64,000 nt of DNA from Rhodeus uyekii. Its lineage: Eukaryota > Chordata > Actinopteri > Cypriniformes > Acheilognathidae. The stretch lies in the NCBI GenBank assembly GCA_037043235.1, contig JAWRVZ010000254.1:62001-126000 (forward strand), read 5' to 3'. Below the pieces are notes generated by a model. That model saw nothing but the letters and a program-made list of their open reading frames with translations. It made no database searches and was not told the origin of the DNA. The position numbers and the translations under genes are program-made. The stretch's first letter is position 1; each line of letters begins with the position of its first letter. Below are positions 43,770 to 57,939 of the stretch, one piece after another.

Positions 43770-45310
43770 GAATGGAAGGGTTTTTTTTTCTGCCATGGGA
43801 TAAAAAAAAATAATAAAAAAAGCTAATTTGACTTGTTTTTTATATCTCACAACTTAGAATTTTTTTTGCGATTGCGTGGTTAGATTTAAACTGTAAGATA
43901 TAAACTTTGCAATTGCGATTTGTAAAGTCAGAATTGCAGGATATAATCTTAAAATTCTGAAATGTGAGATAAAATGTAAAATGATATTACAAGCAGGAAA
44001 ACATGTGGATGTTCTTCTCGAAAAGTAGGCAAACTAATAATGTTTTAATTTAAGAGAGGAAACAAAGCTTTGTACATCAGATGTCATCCCACTTCTGAGA
44101 GTACAAAAAGGTGTTTATGCAAGTAAGGTCCTAATCACGCTGCAGCGGTACTGATGGTTGAATTAATAATTCAAAATCACAAAGCCTTTGATCTTTTACT
44201 TCATGTATGAGCTGCAACAGTTTCTCCATAATCATCTCTGAAACAATCAGAAGTGAGAATGGCAAAAATATATTGAAAAGTCTTGATGCATAAACCCAAT
44301 AAATCCTCTTGACATTTGAAACAAGACTTTAAATAATGTATTTTGGGTTCATTTTGAATTGTTTATCTTGATTTTTTTACGTCTCATAGCATAGCACACG
44401 TACTTATATATAATTATATAATTTAGAATGTTTTGTACAATTAATATTTCAATGGTGCATGTTATTCCGAAAGAATGTTTGTACATTTTTATCACTAATA
44501 CAATCAAATCCTTGGATCAAATTGTTGAATATCCTGTTTCACTTAGAAACTACATGACAATGGGTTACATCTATGTGTCCAGATACTTTAGCATGGTGCT
44601 GTAAGAAGCTAATAGCTAAACATTATACATTATTAAACATAATTCAAACACTGTATATTGAAAATAATTGTGGGAAATACTGTGACAGACACAAAGACAC
44701 GGGAGAAGCCGAAACACTTACCCTCCTTTGACTGGGGCTCATTGAGTTTTATATAATTCGTGGCCTTTGCATAGAATGGTGACGTGGCACAATTCCTCCC
44801 AGTACCAGATCACAAATGCCTTATTTTGATATACTGAAACCATATTGACTGTACAATCTGGAACGTCCTGCCTAGAGCCAAATTGCAGCTGGCAGGGGGA
44901 AGTTATTATGAACTCCCTATAATGAGTCCCGGCCGAGGCTCAGAGGAGGCTGAATGACTGGAGTTAAAAACATGATGAGGACAGATATTGGACACTTGGA
45001 CAATTGCCTGTTCCTTGTGCACTTTGAAGCCAAAGGCCTTTTCTTGATGCGATATTAATGACCGATTCTTAAATGGACAAAGGACAGAGAAATATTAGCA
45101 GTAATTCGCAAGGTTTGCTCATTTTGGCAAGAGAAAAACTTTGCGTGAGTGAAAAATGCGCTTTAGTGAAATGCCAAAATTGCAAAGCAAAAGAGAAGGA
45201 TTGAGGAGGATTTTATTAGTCATTTCATCGGTTCCAAAGATTTTTCTTTTGTTTAATTTCTTAAAGTAAAAAAAGGGAGCGAGAGATGAGAAAATACTAA
45301 TGGGAATATT
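43770..45310. other. Intergenic DNA, nothing recognised
   Basis: AT-rich, no supported gene; no repeat ends paired. Confidence 0.5.
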
Positions 45311-45313
45311 TTA

Positions 45314-45902
45314 AGGGCCAGTCACACAGCTGATCACGCACGAATCACTCACAAATCACGCACAGATTGGGTTTGTGCGTGCTTGTGCGTCGAGAAATTG
45401 ACCAAAGTATTCCACGAACATTCGACTCACGCCCGACGCATGAATCACTGCCGGAGCGCGTCCAAACACGCACGCTTCGCGAACGTTCCACGAACAAGCA
45501 CTTTCAGAATCCACATTGTCAGTGGAATGAACGTGATACGTGCGCCACGGTGCATGGTGCATGCGTGATATGAAGGTGGGGCGTCAGTGGACGTGCGCGC
45601 TTTCGAACCAGTTCCAACGCATAAGCACTGACGGCCGATGCGTGTCCTGCGCATGTCACGCATACTCAATGCATAAACTACGCACACCGACTCATAAATA
45701 ACGCACACCGACGCACATCTGTGGAAAATTTTTGAACCGTTCAAAACTCAAAATCACGCACAAACCACATCCACTTACAATCACTGACGGTCCTCGTTCA
45801 TTCCACCGACGAATTATGCATATGACGCACGCTCCACACAGAAATGATAATCTGTGCGTAATTCGTGCGTTCTTCATGCGTTTTCGCTGTGTGACTGGGC
45901 CT
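45314..45902. mobile_element. PIF/Harbinger-type miniature element, CpG-rich, copy 2
   Basis: Ends AGGGCCAGTCACACAGC and GCTGTGTGACTGGGCCT, with a TTA duplication at 45311-45313 and 45903-45905. Same orientation and nearly the same sequence as the copy at 14396-14982, with small indels. Open frames within it (60-99 codons) mirror those of copy 1 and are not genes. Confidence 0.87.
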
Positions 45903-46048
45903 TTAGCGTTCGCTCACAAATGTTTTGCATTCCCCCAAAGAAACTCTGTTTCTCTTTGTCTGTCTGTTTTAACAATGAAATAAATACACATATACACTTA
46001 AGAAATGAAGACAAAAACGTAAAAATAAATGACAATATATAATTATTA

Positions 46049-46176
46049 GCTTGGCACTTGCAACACCAAGGTCAGGGTTCGATTCCCAGGGAAAGCAAGA
46101 ACTGATTAGAATATCAATGTGTTTCTTGAATGTAATGCAAGTCGCTTTGGATAAAAGCATCTGATAAATGAATATA
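46049..46176 (+). repeat. tRNA-derived SINE, copy 4
   Basis: GGTTCGATTCCCAGGGAAAG, GCAAGAACTGATTAGAATAT and CGCTTTGGATAAAAGCATCT in order. The head is truncated. Confidence 0.75.
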
Positions 46177-47316
46177 TTTTTTCTATATTCTAAATTAAAT
46201 ATGTGAAATGTTTTCTTATATTTTATGCTGGTTTGAGTGTTTTTGTTGAGTGTGATTTGCAATGGGAAACTTGGCCTTGTGCTAACTGCAGGATCCTGAC
46301 GCTTCTGCTTTGTGCCACCCGTAATGAAAGGAAACCGATGAGACCTGCAATCCACTATATGGGATTGAACACATTATTTCCAGGTGTTTCAGTGTGAGCT
46401 GTGAAATACATTATCACCATGGTGATGGAGCTAAGACAAGGGGGATGACATTTACTGGGGTGTATGTAGTGGCCTATGACCAGAAACACAGAAACCATCA
46501 CGCTTCACATCACAGCGCCTGCCCTTCTCTGTTTTATATCATGTCAATCATGCAAATAATCCTAGTAAAATCACATTCCACATTGTCTGGAGGAATGAAA
46601 AATGATGTTTCTGACCTGCCGGTCCAGCAGTTGATTCTGTTTAATATTTTTAAAGCTGAATTGATTTTGGTTAATAATTGCTTTCCTTTAGATTTTTGAG
46701 GTGCAAAGTAATTTTTGCTGTCACATTACAAAAGATAACAAATTCAGTTTAAATAAGCTTTTTTATTATTAGGAAAGAACTCATTGCTAACATAGAGAAC
46801 ATTATATGAATGTGTATTCAATTTGTGTAAAGTAAAAAGTTTAAGATTTATTTATATGGAATATAATGTTATTAAAATTACATTTTCTTCAAAAACTTTT
46901 AGAATCAAAACCCATTTTATTAAAGTGAAATAATTTTTATTTCATAATTTTAACACACGTTAATACACAATAACCTTTTAAGATAATTTTATGCAATAAT
47001 TATCTGTTTATTTATTGATTGATTTCTGATATTTTCTCCCATTTGCGCTGTAGAAGCAGAACCTGTGAAAATGCTTTTAAAAGTTTATTTTTAAAAACTG
47101 TATTTGCAGATAATATAATATTAATGAAATTAAAGGCCACTTAAGTGTATTAAAAAAAAACACTTTCATGAATATCTTAAGTACACTTTTAAAAATTGGA
47201 CTACTACTCTACGATATATTTGAAATCATTGCGTTTTAATAATAGTTTTTTATACATTAAAAGAAGAGCACTAACATACTAAAGCATGTAAAACTGTTAT
47301 TCAATATTACTCTTAA

Positions 47317-47363
<47 letters not shown>

Positions 47364-48908
47364 TGTACTAAATTGCAACTTCTCCATGACAAACAGATGA
47401 TTGACATTATATTTTAGTTTACTATAAATGCTTTTCAGTACATTCATTTCATTTCAAAGACAATTTAATATAAATTTGTAATATAGTTACAATGAAGATA
47501 CACTTAAGTGTTAACTGAAAACATTAAATTCAGTTCGCACTTAAGTATATTAATGCATGCTATTTTCAAAAGTATGCTAAAGTTCACTTGTTTTCACAAG
47601 GGAGGATATATGCTTCATTGCCAGGATATTTATTATTAGGCCTACACTTGTGCGTTTCATCAAAGTCACATGTATGGAAACGTTTGGGTTTCATGTCTTT
47701 GTCTTCTGGTGTGTGAGTTTGGGCTCCTCCTCAAGCAGTTTGCGGGGTTCAAAAAGGGAGATTCCTAAAACAGTCATTGTGTCAGTTATTTGTAATATGT
47801 TTATGAGTGAGATGTGGCTGGTGTGACGCGGCTTCGGACAATAGCTCGTTTCTGTCAGCCGTTCACACTCCCTGAGCGTCCGGAGGTGCTAACAGAATGA
47901 TAGGCAACTATTGTTCTGCTGCTGAATTGGAGGAAGAATCACAATTCTCATGTTTTACTTCACCTCCACTGTACATCCGTTCCTCCCTTTTTGTCTGATT
48001 GTACTCTTCCTTTATTTTATTACAGGATAATATCTTCGAGACCTATATCTTTAATGGTGTGTATTTGTCATATAAAATGATAGCTATTAAGTTAGTGTCC
48101 AAAATCTTTTGAAATGTCAAATTTCCACCATTTTGATTATAGAATGCTATGAAACAATATATGATTTTTTTAAAGAATACGGATCTCCCATAAGATGTGT
48201 ATATATACTGTACACTGTTAGAAGACAAATGAATTAAACTATTGAGAGTGCAGAAGAAACTCAAATTATGTGATGCATTTAAACATCTTTTGTTTCAGAC
48301 TCAGTCCACTAAGTGGCAGTGTCACAACATGAATCACACGTTAAACTGGACATGTACAGGATATTTGAGAGAGGATCAGTCATTTTTGCCAACACATACC
48401 ACAGCCAGCTAGGAACTATTTCTAATAACATTCATGTCAGACGGAAAGGAAATGAATCTAATGAAGTGTCTGACAGTAAAACGTCATATCTTCTTCTATA
48501 CACTTGTTCAAAAGTTTGGGGTTCATTTTTAAATGTTTAGAAAGAAGTCGCTTCTGCTCAGCTAAACTGCATTTATCAAAACTGCAATATTGTGAAATAT
48601 TATTTAAACTTAATGTGAATATTTAATAAAGTGTCGTTTTATTCCTGTGATCAAAGTTGTATTTTCAGCATCATTACTCCAGTCTTCAGTGTCACGTGAT
48701 CCTTCACAAATCATTATAATGTGATGATCAACAAACATTTGTTATTAATAATTTCCATGCTGAAAACAATTGTGTTGCTTCATATTTTTGTGGAAACTGT
48801 GATACATATTTTGAATGCAAAGTTCAAAAGAACAGCATTTATTTAATATAGAAACCTTTTTGACATTATATATGTATTTTCAGCCAGTTTTGATATATTT
48901 CAACTGGC
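46177..48908. other. Intergenic DNA, nothing recognised
   Basis: AT-rich, with a TA microsatellite at 47321-47359. Short frames only, the longest 101 codons at 46394-46699 plus, without a recognised domain. Confidence 0.5.
47321..47359. repeat. (TA)n microsatellite
   Basis: About 39 bases of TA. Confidence 0.97.
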
Positions 48909-50019
<1,111 letters not shown>

Positions 50020-50024
50020 TGTAT

Positions 50025-51451
50025 TAATAGATATATTGCATCAATATTAATTAATTAATTTTAAAACTTAAAATAAGTTTAAATCTACTTGCATTACTTA
50101 ATTTAAGGTTATTTCTTTGCATTCTGACACATTTCATAAATATTTTGCAGATTCTTCTCATCTAGCTTCAAGCCTGATAAGATTCCAATACTTATCTTTT
50201 ACATTTGATGTGAAATATGATATGGACATATTATTGATAGGTTTCATGAGATTCTTCCATCACAGAATTTAATGTAATCACTGTAATCACACAAATAAGA
50301 ACAAAGTAATTATTAGCTACCTGTGCAAAGATTTGGTTTAGGTTTAGTTGTTTGTAATAATACATAATCTATTCTTATTACTAACATGCAACTACTGTAT
50401 GTCACGTTAAAAGAAAGCGTTACCAAATTGTCCCGTAATTTAAATCATGTTAATGTAACTAAATGTAATGTAACTAAAATAAGGGAACGAATGTGGCAGC
50501 GATTTTACTAAAAACGAGGGAACAAATTAAAAAGGTGTTTGGGTGAATTTCTTAATTTGTGGCCCCATTTTTTTGTTTCGTATTTTGTCTCAAGAGTGGG
50601 GCATTATATACCATACTACAATACTTTCTGATGGAATGAAAAGCTAATGTAGATGAGTTAGAGGGGAGAGTGTGTAAATATCTGGTGTGGTGTGCGTCTG
50701 TCTGTGCGTTTGTGTGTGTGTACACTGGGGTGAGGGGAGAACTTCCAGATGTGGTGTGGGCAAACTGCCTTTTGGGACCAAAACACAGGAACTTCCTCTG
50801 ACAGCAAAGATTAATCAAAACCCAGGGAATCTTTTCATGAAGCGCATAGAAAGACAGTGAGAAAGTAAAATTTCCCCTCCCACCTGAAAAATGCAACGTA
50901 TGGTAAAGCTCACACTTTTTTTAACCATTGAAATACACATTAACTGCTTTTGTTGCTCATGCCATTTGTCACGATCTGTCTTATGCTGACGTGTGAGTGA
51001 TGAATTCGGCCTCTGCTAATTCTCCCAAATGATTTCTTTAAATTCCACATTTTCTTTTCCTGGACATTATCTCCTGCTTCCCATTGATAAGCCAACAAGC
51101 ACGTATCCCATCGCCACGGGAGCTTTTAAAGTAACAAACAAATATTAACAAGGCCATTTGTTTCTCTGTAGTGGAGAATTTCTGTTTCCAGAGCCTGCTG
51201 TTTAGAGTTTGAACATGTCACTGGTGTGTGGGCTAGATGCTTCAAACTCCTACTGCATCTAATTCAATCATGTATGAACTTACCAAGTAAAGTATTTTTG
51301 GTTTAAAGACCCACACACAAACTTAGAAAAGAAAGGTTGTTTTACTTTACTGCTGAATTAGTTTTGAAACATTGGTTGCAAATCAAATGTTTTACTAATA
51401 ATCTATTGAACTTCAGATTTATCATTTCAAAGACGTGAAACATTAAGGGAC
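50025..51451. other. Intergenic DNA, nothing recognised
   Basis: Short frames only, the longest 114 codons at 50552-50896 minus, composed of low-similarity sequence. No paired repeat ends. Confidence 0.5.
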
Positions 51452-51884
51452 TGTAGGGGAATTTACAGTTAAGACCCGAGGACCAGATATGTTGAATGAA
51501 GAGCAGGAGTCAGAAGTGCAGTCAATAGAAGACATTTTAGTGAAGTTTAGTTTGCAGTTTCATCAGCAGAAGCTTCAGGTCTCACAAGGAGTTCGTAGGC
51601 CGCCCCACATACAATAACATTGTTAGAGCAATTATACTCTAACAGAGGGTGCTGACTACATCAATGATGACGTTTAAATGATTCTGATTGGCTAAGAAAG
51701 AAAGAAAGAAAGAAAGATAATAAAAGTAGTAATTTTCCACACAAAAGCAGACAGTCTGAAGCATATCTTCGTTGATCACATGGTTGAAGGGTTCGTGACC
51801 TTCCACGTGACTTATCAAGAACAACAAGTCATTCTGTCTCCTTATGGTGACAGTTAAACACCTCACCAATACAGACCATATTAA
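51452..51884 (-). repeat. LTR-like repeat family B, copy 1
   Basis: It begins TGTAGGGGAATTTACAG on the plus strand and matches the reverse complement of 54394-54823 with only scattered differences. It includes a TTTC run (51692-51717), a CCAAT-like AGCCAATCAG and a TATAATTGCT. The TG...CA character suggests an LTR, but no target duplication could be fixed. Confidence 0.65.
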
Positions 51885-51905
51885 CGCACGCACGCACGCG
51901 CACGC

Positions 51906-51942
<37 letters not shown>

Positions 51943-51957
51943 GACAGACAGACACAG
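51885..51957. repeat. ACGC/CA/GACA microsatellite at the end of family B copy 1
   Basis: A compound simple repeat directly adjoining the repeat copy. Family B copy 2 also abuts a short GT run at 54384-54393, so the microsatellite may belong to the element. Confidence 0.9.
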
Positions 51958-52313
51958 ATACACCGCTTCTCCAAGGCTGAACTCGGCTCAGGCTCCACCA
52001 ATCAGCAGAAACTTCCTAAAACATTCTGATAACATGTTCTATCTGTTGAGAAGTGCTGACAATATTCGTTCTTACTCTATGGAAAACTACAGAAAGTAAA
52101 GAAAGGTTTTAACTAATAAAAATGGCTAACTTGATTACAAATCATTCTTTACAAATTAAAATAAGAAAAAGGAAAATAACATGAAAAATAAGAAAAATAA
52201 AAGAATATATATACAAGCGGCAATGGATTTTCGAATTGTCCCCACAGGACTCACTGTTACTCTATGTAATGGGTCTCTTTTCTATATATTAACAATAACA
52301 AATTGTATCATCA

Positions 52314-52468
52314 TTTCCTGTAGCTCAAACATTAGAGAGTGGTGCTTGCAACGCCAAGGTCATGGGTTTGATTCTCGGGTAAAGCAAGAACTGATTAGAA
52401 TGTCAATGTGTTTCTTGAATGCAAGTTGCTTTGGATAAAAGCATCTGCAACATGCAGAAATGTAATAA
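52314..52468 (+). repeat. tRNA-derived SINE, copy 5 (fullest head)
   Basis: The head TTTCCTGTAGCTCAAACATT (A-box-like GTAGCTCAA) is followed by GCAACGCCAAGGTCATGG, a mutated B box, AAAGCAAGAACTGATTAGAA and the tail TTGCTTTGGATAAAAGCATC. It gives the clearest view of the tRNA-like 5' half. Confidence 0.8.
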
Positions 52469-53070
52469 TATATTTGTATTATAATTATGCCTTAAAGATA
52501 ACAGGATGGACAGTTACATGGCTGAACATTTTACAGTTAAATCAATTACACGTACACTTCATTAACATATACCACAATATATCTCAAACTGAAATAACAA
52601 GTTCAATATAACTGTAAAACTGTTAACCATGTTCCTTTCTGGAGCAATTACAACTAATATTATATATTCATTTAGTTTGAATTTGCACAATTTGTTGTCA
52701 AATACGCCTACAGAATTGTAGTTTCATTTGACTTTTCAAGCCTCGTGATTAGTTATGAAACAACAAGATAATTGACGAAAGACCATTTAATGTTGTTTTT
52801 TCTGCATATATTCACTTTTAAATGATCAGTTGTTAACTGTACAATTCTTGGTAACAGGGTTGACAGTTTTAATATCCTCCTACTGACAAGCATAAAACAT
52901 AAAATAAAGTGATAAAAATGAGTGAAGTCTTTGATTTATGGAATAGTGTGAATTACTGTAAAAGTGAGAGTGGAGATGATACGATCAGGGTTGACAAAGG
53001 TTGGTCAACTGTAATAATTGCACTTCAAGAGTTGGCCTTAAATACTTATTACCAACTTTTTAAATAAGTT

Positions 53071-53160
53071 TACATTTACATTTCTGCATGTATCAGACGC
53101 TTTTATCCAAACTCACGACTCGCATTGCATTCAAGAAACACACTGACATTGTAATTAGTT
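53071..53160 (-). repeat. tRNA-derived SINE, copy 6 (tail part)
   Basis: TACATTTACATTTCTGCATG, then CGCTTTTATCCAAACTCAC and CAAGAAACACACTGACATTG. Head missing. Confidence 0.65.
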
Positions 53161-54393
53161 TGCACTCAAATGCCTTCTGAGCCTATTTTGCAGTGGAGAG
53201 ACCTTGTTTTATTTCAAATATCAGTTCTACAACAAAAGTTATTTGTACTTACAGTCAGGAAGCCACATGTGGGTTCATGCATGTAATACGCTAACAGCCG
53301 TGAGTAATTTGTTTCATTTTGTGCTGTAATTAGGGGCCACGCAACACAACCGGTGCCAAGGATCAGTTTGCGTTGTTTACTGGAATTATTCTGCAGATAC
53401 AAACATCTGCGCTTAAATACAACAAAACTTTCATCTAATCAAAGAAAATCACAATCACATGCAAACGCATATTATGTCCACTACTGTTACACAGAACAAA
53501 TCCCCTCATGCCAACAATTACAATATAAGAGGTGAAGTTTTTGTGTGTGCCATCGCTCAATAAGACGTTAGATTAATATTCAGATTCTTGAGGTTATTTA
53601 CTTCAAATAAGGGCATCCGATACAGACCAACTCATATCTGATGTAAAATTTACATTTTATAATAAATGAAGGCTTATTGGGTTATTTTAATTATGTAGAG
53701 GAACTCTCCCCCCTTCTCAAATCACATTCATTTGTGACCTATATCATGACACTGTTCAACGCTAAGCAACTCATATTAAAATTTAAAAGCTATTAATGCT
53801 AAAAAATTTACATGTGACTTTTTTTATTCAGATGAATTTGCATTTGACCCCAAAAGTGCAAAAATAAGTTCTTGCATGAGCGCAACAATAATTTACATGA
53901 TAAACTAGAATTTTTTAAGACTGTATAGCGGCTTATCAGACAACAAAGGAAATTGGTTATTGACAAGGTAATTTCTGCGTATTGTAGGGCACACAACTCA
54001 AACCCAGTTGCTCATGTCATGTACACGTCATACGGCCAAACAAAACTGAAACTGCTTTACTCCCAAAGGACACATCCTGCGCTCCATGGCAAAGAGGCTG
54101 GGGTCAGAGGTCATGGACATGGGATTACTTTAGCACAACTGCTTTGCTAGCATTTGTTTACTTGACTTACGGCTTGTGGTTTTATGTGTCCACTGATTCT
54201 TTGTGGCATTATGAGGATATCTGGATACTAACTGTCATTCTCAATTAGAATTGCAACTTCAGTTTCTACTATTGAGCAGCTCTCCTGTATGTTCATGTGT
54301 TTTAACTTCATCTATCCTCGACGGACTGAAAAGAAGAAATCAGTTCCACACCCAATTATTACATAATCACTTCAGATCAATGAGGTGTGTGTG
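53161..54393. other. Intergenic DNA, nothing recognised
   Basis: No supported gene; short frames only. Confidence 0.5.
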
Positions 54394-54823
54394 TTAATAT
54401 GGTCTGTATTGGTGAGGTGATTAACTGGCACCAAAAGGAAACGGAATGACTTGTTGTTCTCGACAAGCCCCGTAGAAGGTCACGAACCCGTCACCCATGT
54501 GATCAACGAAGATATGCTTCAGACTGTCTGCTCTTGTGTGCAAAATTACTAGTTTTGTTTATCTTTCTTTCTTTCTTTCTTAGCCAATCAGAATCATTTA
54601 AACATCATCATTGATGTAGTCAGCACCCTCTGTTAGAGTATAATTGCTATAACAATGTTATTGTAAGTGGGGCGGCCTACGAACTCCTTGTGAGACCTGA
54701 AGCTTCTGCTGATGAAACTGCAAACTATCCTTCACTAAAATGTCTTCTACTGACTGCACTTCTGACTCCTGCTCTTCATTCAACATATCTGATCCTCCGG
54801 TCTTAACTGTAAATTCCCCTACA
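54394..54823 (+). repeat. LTR-like repeat family B, copy 2
   Basis: TTAATATGGTCTGTATTGGT through AATTCCCCTACA. It is an inverted partner of 51452-51884, about 2.5 kb away, and its last 190 bp recur at 63279-63469. It has CCAATCAGAATCATTTAAAC and a TATAATTGCT motif. Likely an LTR (inference). Confidence 0.65.
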
Positions 54824-56348
54824 CCAGCTTAAGCAAACTTTTCCTGAAAGCTTATATTTGGACGATATAAGCATTCAAAATTTACAATCTCCAACTTCTA
54901 TCAAAAAGGATCAATGATTTTGATGACGTCACTCTGCACTTCAGCTTCTCATCAAGAGCCGGAAGCCCAGCATCCTAAATTATAATCAGATGCTGAAGCT
55001 GTACCTGAATTTGTTCACTTGTTCATACATTTACTGTTTTCTACACGGTGAATGACACATTGTGCACTATATAGGGAATAGGGGACTGTCAAAATGATCT
55101 CCATTGAGAATGAAGTCTGGTTTGACGTTAATGTCAGTGATGCGCCACAGCTCAGGGACACGACGGACCAGAGCGGATCATTTGATCGAGTCGCACACAT
55201 CCACCCCTTTGAATTCTGCACAGAATTATGTATTTTAGAGAGATATTGAGGAGATCAGTTGGAGAAAGAGTTAGGAGGAAAATCTGGCTTTATTGGGCAA
55301 CCCGTGGCTCTTTCACCCCTGTGCTGCGGCTCTTTCATCCCCTTCACGTAACTTATAGCAGCGGTCCAGCTATCCGCGATCGGTCCACTATTGCTCCGCC
55401 CATGGACGAAAGGAGTATCGCACCGCACGCGGATTGGTTTTATTTCAGTTTTATTGGCAACATGCATCATTGTTTCCGATTATCTCTATTTTCACTATCC
55501 ACACTACAACGTGAAAATGCAACTTTAATTCCATCCACTTGGGAGAGCGTCTTCAAAAAACTCAGTTTTGCAGGACAAAATCCCGTCTCAGTGCGGATGG
55601 AAGGCCTAAACATAGAGAAGAAGATGCTTTTTCAAATGCATCAGAGAAATGTAGATGTAGCCTGGGTACATTTACATGACGCTCATGGAGACACACTTGC
55701 TTTTCACGCCACAGCCATTGAGGTGTGTGGATTTTTATCAGTTCAAACCATTGACTGTCTTCTCGGGTCTCCAGATACTTGTTTGTCGGGATGTCCCCGC
55801 TCCTTTCTGGCCTCTTTCCCAACACTGTTCCATTGTGCCTGCTGAGTGCAGGGTTTAGATTACAGAGAAACTAGAGCTGTGCTAGTGTGCAGCGTTCCTG
55901 AACTCACCAGAGGACTGCAGCTTCTTGTTATGATTTCCATCAGGGTTCTTTTGGACTGCCAGGATCTCTTCTCTCTTAACATATACCCACCAGCAACTGC
56001 TCTGATAACCCTCTGCTTCTTTTCTCTGCTCTTTCAAAGCGCAATGCTTTCAGCAGTGCTGGTCGCTTTGAGATGTCACTAGAGCAGTTCTGTTCATGTG
56101 TAAATTACAAAGTTTTGTGATTTAACAGCCAACTCTACACTGAACAAAGTGCTTTGAATATATATGATTTAATCATGCACATCAGTTCCACACCAATCAA
56201 CTGTGTTGCATCAACATCTTTTTTTTCTCTTGGTTAACTTCAGTAATTCTTTGTTAGAACTTATTTATTCACATAAAATGTAACATAATGAATGCAAATA
56301 TTTTGTAAGCGACCCAATTAACTAGTCTCAGTGTCATGTGTCCATGTC
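54824..56348. other. Intergenic DNA with transposon-like CpG patch
   Basis: A 205-codon plus frame at 55228-55845 covers most of it. Its sequence shows no protein domain and has the look of a miniature-element body (ACACTACAACGTGAAAATGC, CAAATGCATCAGAGAAATG). I therefore do not call it a gene. Confidence 0.45.
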
Positions 56349-56471
56349 ATGTTTGCAACACCAAGGTCATGGGTTCAATTCCCAGGGAAAGCAAGAACTA
56401 ATTAGAATATCAATGTGTTCCTTGAATGTTGCTTTCGATGAAAGCATCTGCCAAATGCATAAATGTAAATG
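56349..56471 (+). repeat. tRNA-derived SINE, copy 7
   Basis: GGTTCAATTCCCAGGGAAAG, AGAACTAATTAGAATATCAA and a shortened tail ending CATAAATGTAAATG. Confidence 0.72.
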
Positions 56472-56518
56472 TTTCTGTCACTCACATTACAGTTACATTA
56501 TTGTGGTCTGCTAATTAG

Positions 56519-57201
56519 TAGGGACCAACCAAATTCACGGGTAAAAATTCGCAATTTCACGACGTGTTTAAAAAAAAAAACATTCGATTTCACGGAGAAT
56601 TCACGGGTACAATTTTTAGGCACCAATCACTGCAATCAGTCCATCTGCTGTCACACCCGCTGTTTTGTATTCTAAAATACCACTTTTCGACTGTTCACCT
56701 GTATTAAAAAACAAAAAGGAAACAAAATACGACTACAACGCACGTAGCCACAGACTCCGCAATGCCACGTGACATTAATGAAATAGTTTACAGTTTTTCG
56801 TGGCCAAAACTTGGCCGACCAACGTGGTTGCCCGACATATTCTGTCGCTGCGGTGCATTGACGTTTGTGTACTGGCTGACGCTTCTCTCCACGTCAACGC
56901 TGTTCGTTGGTACAGAAAGGTAGCGTAATGCAGCCGGCTCAGCAGAGGAAACTGACTGCTGTGCGAACGCCAGAATGCTGTTTTACTCGTATCCGGCGGA
57001 ACTTCTTTTGCTGCTGTTTTGTAGGCTGCAAACTCGGCTAAGACGCTACGATCATCTGCTCCTGGTATACTCTTTATCAGTAAAAATATTTATCTTCAAT
57101 AAAAATTTCACTATTTGACGCTTGTTAGGTGTTTTCACGGAAAGTGGCCGATTTCACGGAAAATGTCACGGCCGTGAAATCGTGAATTTGGTTGGTCCCT
57201 A
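56519..57201. mobile_element. hAT-type non-autonomous transposon with 8-bp duplication
   Basis: Perfectly paired ends TAGGGACCAACCAAATTCAC and GTGAATTTGGTTGGTCCCTA. Flanks CTAATTAG (56511-56518) and GTAATTAG (57202-57209) agree at seven of eight positions; 8 bp is the hAT target size. At 683 bp it has no transposase frame. Sub-terminal TTTCACGG words are repeated near both ends. Confidence 0.88.
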
Positions 57202-57304
57202 GTAATTAGCAATGGCAAATGTTTAACATTGATGTAAAAAAAACCTGTAAAAATGTGTTTTCCTTTAATAAGTCCACCTGTTCAACTGCTTATTAATGCA
57301 AATA

Positions 57305-57937
57305 CAGTTGAGTTCTATTATGTCGACGGCCTCAGGGGTTGCAAAAAGCATTGAGATAACCGTTTAGCGAGATAACCCATATTACATATATTACCATATT
57401 TTCCCACATATAACCCGCAGACGCAGATAATCCGCACGCTCATATAGCCAGCGGGTTTTGGGTTTTTTGTAAAAAATCGTTGGCATAACCCGCACCCATA
57501 GATTGATGAACTTTTTTGTGTAAGATTATATTTCGAATTTCAAATATTGCTCTCATGGCAGCACAGCCAATCACGTCTTATTGCATGATTGACAGGTCAG
57601 ACAGCCTATCAGCACAGCTGTCAGAGTGATATTGCAAGCACCAAAGATAACAAGCCTTGCAAGAACGAAAAAGGAACATTTATTGATGTACATGATGTGA
57701 GTTATTAAATGAGAATGTACATGCTCGTGTTTTTGGTGTCTTTTTACACAACTTTTTACAGTGTTGCTGCGATTTGATGAAGCGATCGGCATTCATCTAA
57801 ATTTTTTTTACATATACACAGTACAGTGTATGTTTGCTAACAACAAAAGGCATATGTAAAACCACTAACAATAAAAACCACCTTCGACTCTTGATACAAA
57901 CCTTTAATTATATTCTCCAACAATGCGAACACAAAGA
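57305..57937 (+). mobile_element. TIR DNA transposon, family A, truncated copy with internal insertion
   Basis: The TIR CAGTTGAGTTCTATTATGTC follows TA (57303-57304). CTCAGGGGTTGCAAAAAGC and two gagataacc motifs follow. At about 57385-57765 unrelated sequence intervenes (including a stretch with repeated 'ataacccgca' words), then TTTGATGAAGCGATCGGC and GTTTGCTAACAACAAAAGGC resume, and the end lies near 57937, where a Tc1 remnant begins. Confidence 0.6.
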
Positions 57938-57939
57938 TT

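Noticed and set aside
55228..55845. 205-codon open frame on the plus strand
   Set aside because: No domain, no splice context, and the nucleotide sequence looks like a miniature-transposon body. The minus strand also has an overlapping 87-codon frame. Length alone is not enough.
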